This document shows positions 22,703-25,076 of a stretch of 25,076 nucleotides of DNA, one piece after another. A program made the translations under genes and the position numbers. The notes beneath the pieces are model-generated. The model did not search any database. It worked only from the letters and a program-made list of their open reading frames with translations, and was not told the DNA's origin. The stretch lies in assembly GCA_016205905.1 (NCBI GenBank), contig JACQSP010000064.1, positions 1-25,076 of the forward strand, given 5' to 3'. This stretch comes from Candidatus Woesearchaeota archaeon. Its GTDB lineage: Archaea > Nanobdellota > Nanobdellia > Woesearchaeales > DSVV01. How positions within the stretch are numbered: the stretch's first letter is position 1; each line of letters starts with the position of its first letter.

Positions 22703-23839
22703 ATGGCTTCAATAAAAATACTCGGCGCAGGCCTTTCCGGATTAACTGCAGCTATAAATTTAGCAAAAGCAGGGTATAAAGTGGATGTTTACGAGAAAAA
22801 CAAAGACTCAGGAATAAGGTTTAGCGGCGATCTTCAGGGTTTAGAAAACTGGTCAATGGAAAAAGATATTCTTGAGGACATTAAATCAATGAACATTAAT
22901 ATTAATTTCAGTGCGAACCCATTCACCAAGCTTAATGTTTACGACGATGAACTGCATGAAAAGGCAATAATGTCTAAACGGCCGATGTTTTACATTGTAC
23001 AGAGAGGCGCATTGAAAGGCAGCATTGATTATGGCCTAAAAAAGCAGGCATTAGATGCAGGAGTCAAAATTCATTATGGAAAAACATTGAGTGAAAAAGA
23101 CATAAAAAATGACAAGAGCAATATTTATATTATAGCAACAGGCCCAAAGGATATTTTCGCAGTTGCAGTAGGAATTTCTTTCACGACAAGCCATAAAGAT
23201 ATTGCAATAGGCATTCTTGATGATAATATTGCGCCAAAGGCATACGGATACATTTTAGTGAGCAAAGGAAAAGGATGCATTGCTACAGTGCTTGGTAAAG
23301 ATTTTATTAATGCTAATAATTATTTTAAGAAGTTAATGCAGGCTGAGAAAAGCATTATTAATCTGAAAAAGACAAATATCAAGAAAATAAGCGGGTTTGG
23401 AAATTTTCATATTATGGACAACTATTTTAAAGACGGCAAATATTGGATTGGAGAGGCAGCTGGATTACAGGATAAACTATGGGGGTTTGGCATGAGATAT
23501 GCAATTACATCTGGGTATCTTGCTGCGAAAAGCATAATTAAAAGCAGGGATATTAAAGGTAATAATATCAAAGAAATTGAAAAAGTAAAAGATAATGGGT
23601 ATGACAAATTAATGAAAGAGCGCTTTATTAACCAGCTAAAAACAAGCGCAGTCAACAGGTTTTTTTATGAGAAGCTCGGCAATAAAGGATACAGATATTT
23701 TGTGAATAAAGCGAAGAATGGCCCTTTTGAATTTCTTAATAAGGCGTATAACAGCAATTTTCTGAGAACAGCATTATTTCATGTGTTTCATATTGGCATT
23801 GGCGGCGTTGGCCGAAGTTTTGGCATTACTAAGAAATAA
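22703..23839 (+). CDS. Geranylgeranyl-reductase-like FAD oxidoreductase
   Basis: 378 residues. The N-terminal Rossmann motif GAGLSGLTAA (8-17) and the acidic strand end VDVYEKN bind FAD. The middle strand YIIATGP is typical of the class, and the FAD pyrophosphate motif GEAAGLQDKLWGFGMRYAITSGYLAA lies near residues 249-274 (given here in part as GEAAG and GFGMRYAITSGYLAA). In archaea this family saturates the isoprenoid chains of membrane lipids or their precursors. Some members have other polyprenoid or small-molecule substrates, so the exact reaction is open. TATA CATTTAAAATAC is centred 27 bases before the ATG, again leaderless. Its end overlaps the convergent glycosyltransferase by 11 bases. 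Confidence 0.75.
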   Translation: MASIKILGAGLSGLTAAINLAKAGYKVDVYEKNKDSGIRFSGDLQGLENWSMEKDILEDIKSMNININFSANPFTKLNVYDDELHEKAIMSKRPMFYIVQRGALKGSIDYGLKKQALDAGVKIHYGKTLSEKDIKNDKSNIYIIATGPKDIFAVAVGISFTTSHKDIAIGILDDNIAPKAYGYILVSKGKGCIATVLGKDFINANNYFKKLMQAEKSIINLKKTNIKKISGFGNFHIMDNYFKDGKYWIGEAAGLQDKLWGFGMRYAITSGYLAAKSIIKSRDIKGNNIKEIEKVKDNGYDKLMKERFINQLKTSAVNRFFYEKLGNKGYRYFVNKAKNGPFEFLNKAYNSNFLRTALFHVFHIGIGGVGRSFGITKK

Positions 23840-24959
23840 TATTATTAGTAAGAAATAATATATTCTCATTGATTTTTACAATTGCTTTGTCAAAGTCATT
23901 ATCTAATTTCTTGGTGCCTAAGCTATTCAAATTCTTTTTGTATTCGTCAAGTTTTGAAAAGAAGGCCAATAAGCTTTCTTTACTGGAAGTCTCTGCAAAC
24001 ATACCATAACCAAGCTTTTGAAGATAAATTGCATTCAGAATCTGCTCGAATTGGTGTTTGACTGGCTCTGAATATACTGGCTTTTTTAAATAAATCGCCT
24101 CTGACATCAAAGAAAAGCCACCGTTTATTATAACTGCGCTGCAGTTTGCCATATCTTTGTAAAATTCTTTTTCTTTAAATGATTTAAACAAAATATTACC
24201 GTCTGTTTTGTCAACATTAAATCCATAGACGACAAATTTTTTATCAAATCTTTTTAAAAGGTTAAGAAGACTATTATTTGTTTTTGATGTTTGATAAACT
24301 AAAATATAATCATTAGATTGTTGTTTAATAGTCTTAATTTGATTTATTGATTTTATTGGTTTAATGGCTTTTATTTCATCCCGAATAATTATCGGCAAAT
24401 ATTCTGTATTTTTCAAAAATCTGTTTTTTATAGCTGGCTTGAAAAAAGTAGTTATAAAATAATAATTAGAAGAAGGTATTACAAAAGTTATCACCAGCTT
24501 TGATTTAATAGATTCCCATAAATATTTTAAAGGAATGCAAATATGCGCATTTGATATCACATTATGGTTTCCTATTGAAATCAAAGGAATTTTATTAAAA
24601 AAAGCTGCATAGGCACTCAAATGCTCAAAATCATTTATGATGACATCAGGCTTAAACTCTTTAATTAGCCGTTTTATTTTAAGATAAGAGGATATTTGTT
24701 GCGGTAATGTAAACAAATTCAGAAAAAATGTGCCAATACCGCTTACTTTGTTATTAAAATAGTTAATATGTAAGGATTGTATTTTTTCCACGTCGTTAAA
24801 ATGTTTTGAAAGATAAAAATGCGCTTTTCCTCCGCAGACAATTTTTATTTTGTGAGGTTGAGATTGGCTTTTAATTTTAGATAATCTTTTTATTATGGCG
24901 CAGCTTCGTGTAGCATGCCCGAATCCTTCGCCAGAAAGTGCGTATAATATTTTTGCCAT
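23829..24959 (-). CDS. GT28/MurG-like glycosyltransferase
   Basis: 376 residues of the GT-B fold. The start MAKILYALSGEGFGHATRS is the family signature (archaeal proteins of the MJ1255/Glyco_trans_1_3 type). The N-terminal half has KPDVIINDFEHL and IPLISIGNHN; the C-terminal half has VYGFNVD, CSAVIINGGFSLMSEAIYLKKPVYSEPVKHQFEQ in part (NGGFSLMSEAI, nucleotide-sugar site) and ILNAIYLQKLGYG. A polar repeat-like loop (AIKPIKSINQIKTIKQ) joins the halves. It should transfer a sugar from a nucleotide donor to a lipid or surface glycan at the inner membrane face. Neighbourhood with a prenyl-reductase-like enzyme hints at glycolipid synthesis, which is inference. Confidence 0.8.
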   Translation of the reverse strand: MAKILYALSGEGFGHATRSCAIIKRLSKIKSQSQPHKIKIVCGGKAHFYLSKHFNDVEKIQSLHINYFNNKVSGIGTFFLNLFTLPQQISSYLKIKRLIKEFKPDVIINDFEHLSAYAAFFNKIPLISIGNHNVISNAHICIPLKYLWESIKSKLVITFVIPSSNYYFITTFFKPAIKNRFLKNTEYLPIIIRDEIKAIKPIKSINQIKTIKQQSNDYILVYQTSKTNNSLLNLLKRFDKKFVVYGFNVDKTDGNILFKSFKEKEFYKDMANCSAVIINGGFSLMSEAIYLKKPVYSEPVKHQFEQILNAIYLQKLGYGMFAETSSKESLLAFFSKLDEYKKNLNSLGTKKLDNDFDKAIVKINENILFLTNNIIS

Positions 24960-25076
24960 TGTTAAGTTTTATTGATTGTTAGGTTTGCTGATTGTTAAAT
25001 TTATGTATTTGTTTAGCATCATAAGGTCAAAATTCATTTAGAGTATAACTCACGAAGGTGACAGGGGGACTTGCCC
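24960..25076. other. Unassigned end of window
   Basis: Upstream region of the glycosyltransferase gene. It is AT-rich to about 25050, then GC-rich (GGTGACAGGGGGACTTGCCC). The GC rise may be the start of an RNA gene or coding region cut by the window end, but nothing can be identified. Confidence 0.25.

Overview
The window looks like a piece of an AT-rich archaeal chromosome, most likely from a DPANN-type lineage such as Woesearchaeota or Pacearchaeota. That placement is inference. The direct evidence is archaeal: many genes have a TATA box centred about 26-30 bases before the start codon (leaderless mRNAs), others have a GGTGA/AGGTGA ribosome-binding site, and both recognisable tRNA genes carry introns. 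One tRNA intron folds into a clean bulge-helix-bulge. Bacterial-style RibA and zinc-LID adenylate kinase, SWIM and PQ-loop proteins and many orphan genes fit such a genome.

Layout. 1-2086: twin hairpins, then a protein built from 50-residue helical repeats. 2098-3697: a dispersed hairpin repeat (R1), then a GH66-like glycosidase gene on the minus strand cut in two by a 92-bp palindromic insertion. 3895-6743: a lipoprotein, divergent ribA, and two orphan genes. 7054-16108: the most striking region. A minus-strand cluster holds a giant family-B DNA polymerase homologue that keeps its proofreading-exonuclease residues but has lost the polymerase catalytic aspartates, followed by two paralogous beta-solenoid proteins. 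Diverging from it is a 946-residue protein ending in a Cas4/RecB-like nuclease domain with a four-cysteine set. One palindromic TATA box lies almost exactly midway between the two divergent start codons and could drive both. 16109-16757: an intron-containing tRNA of unusual form and a degenerate partial copy. 16758-18798: a DUF2238-like membrane protein and an FHA-caspase fusion. 18876-21560: a SWIM protein, an intron-containing tRNA-Ser(GGA), a lipoprotein, a SemiSWEET-like transporter and a one-helix membrane protein, interleaved with dispersed repeats R5, R2, R3 and R4. 21915-24959: adk, a geranylgeranyl-reductase-like flavoprotein and a convergent GT28-like glycosyltransferase, the last two plausible in membrane-lipid or glycolipid synthesis.

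The best candidate for an undescribed system is the block 7054-16108. A polymerase-dead PolB exonuclease and a Cas4-like nuclease appear to be expressed together from one symmetric promoter, with two solenoid partners. Two strands of DNA processing (3'-5' exonuclease plus RecB-type nuclease) suggest repair, recombination or defence, but the job is not shown by the sequence. The second theme is small palindromic elements. One family has entered a gene with a 4-bp duplication. Another family of long hairpins, with covarying stems and heptad or octad arms, recurs between genes.
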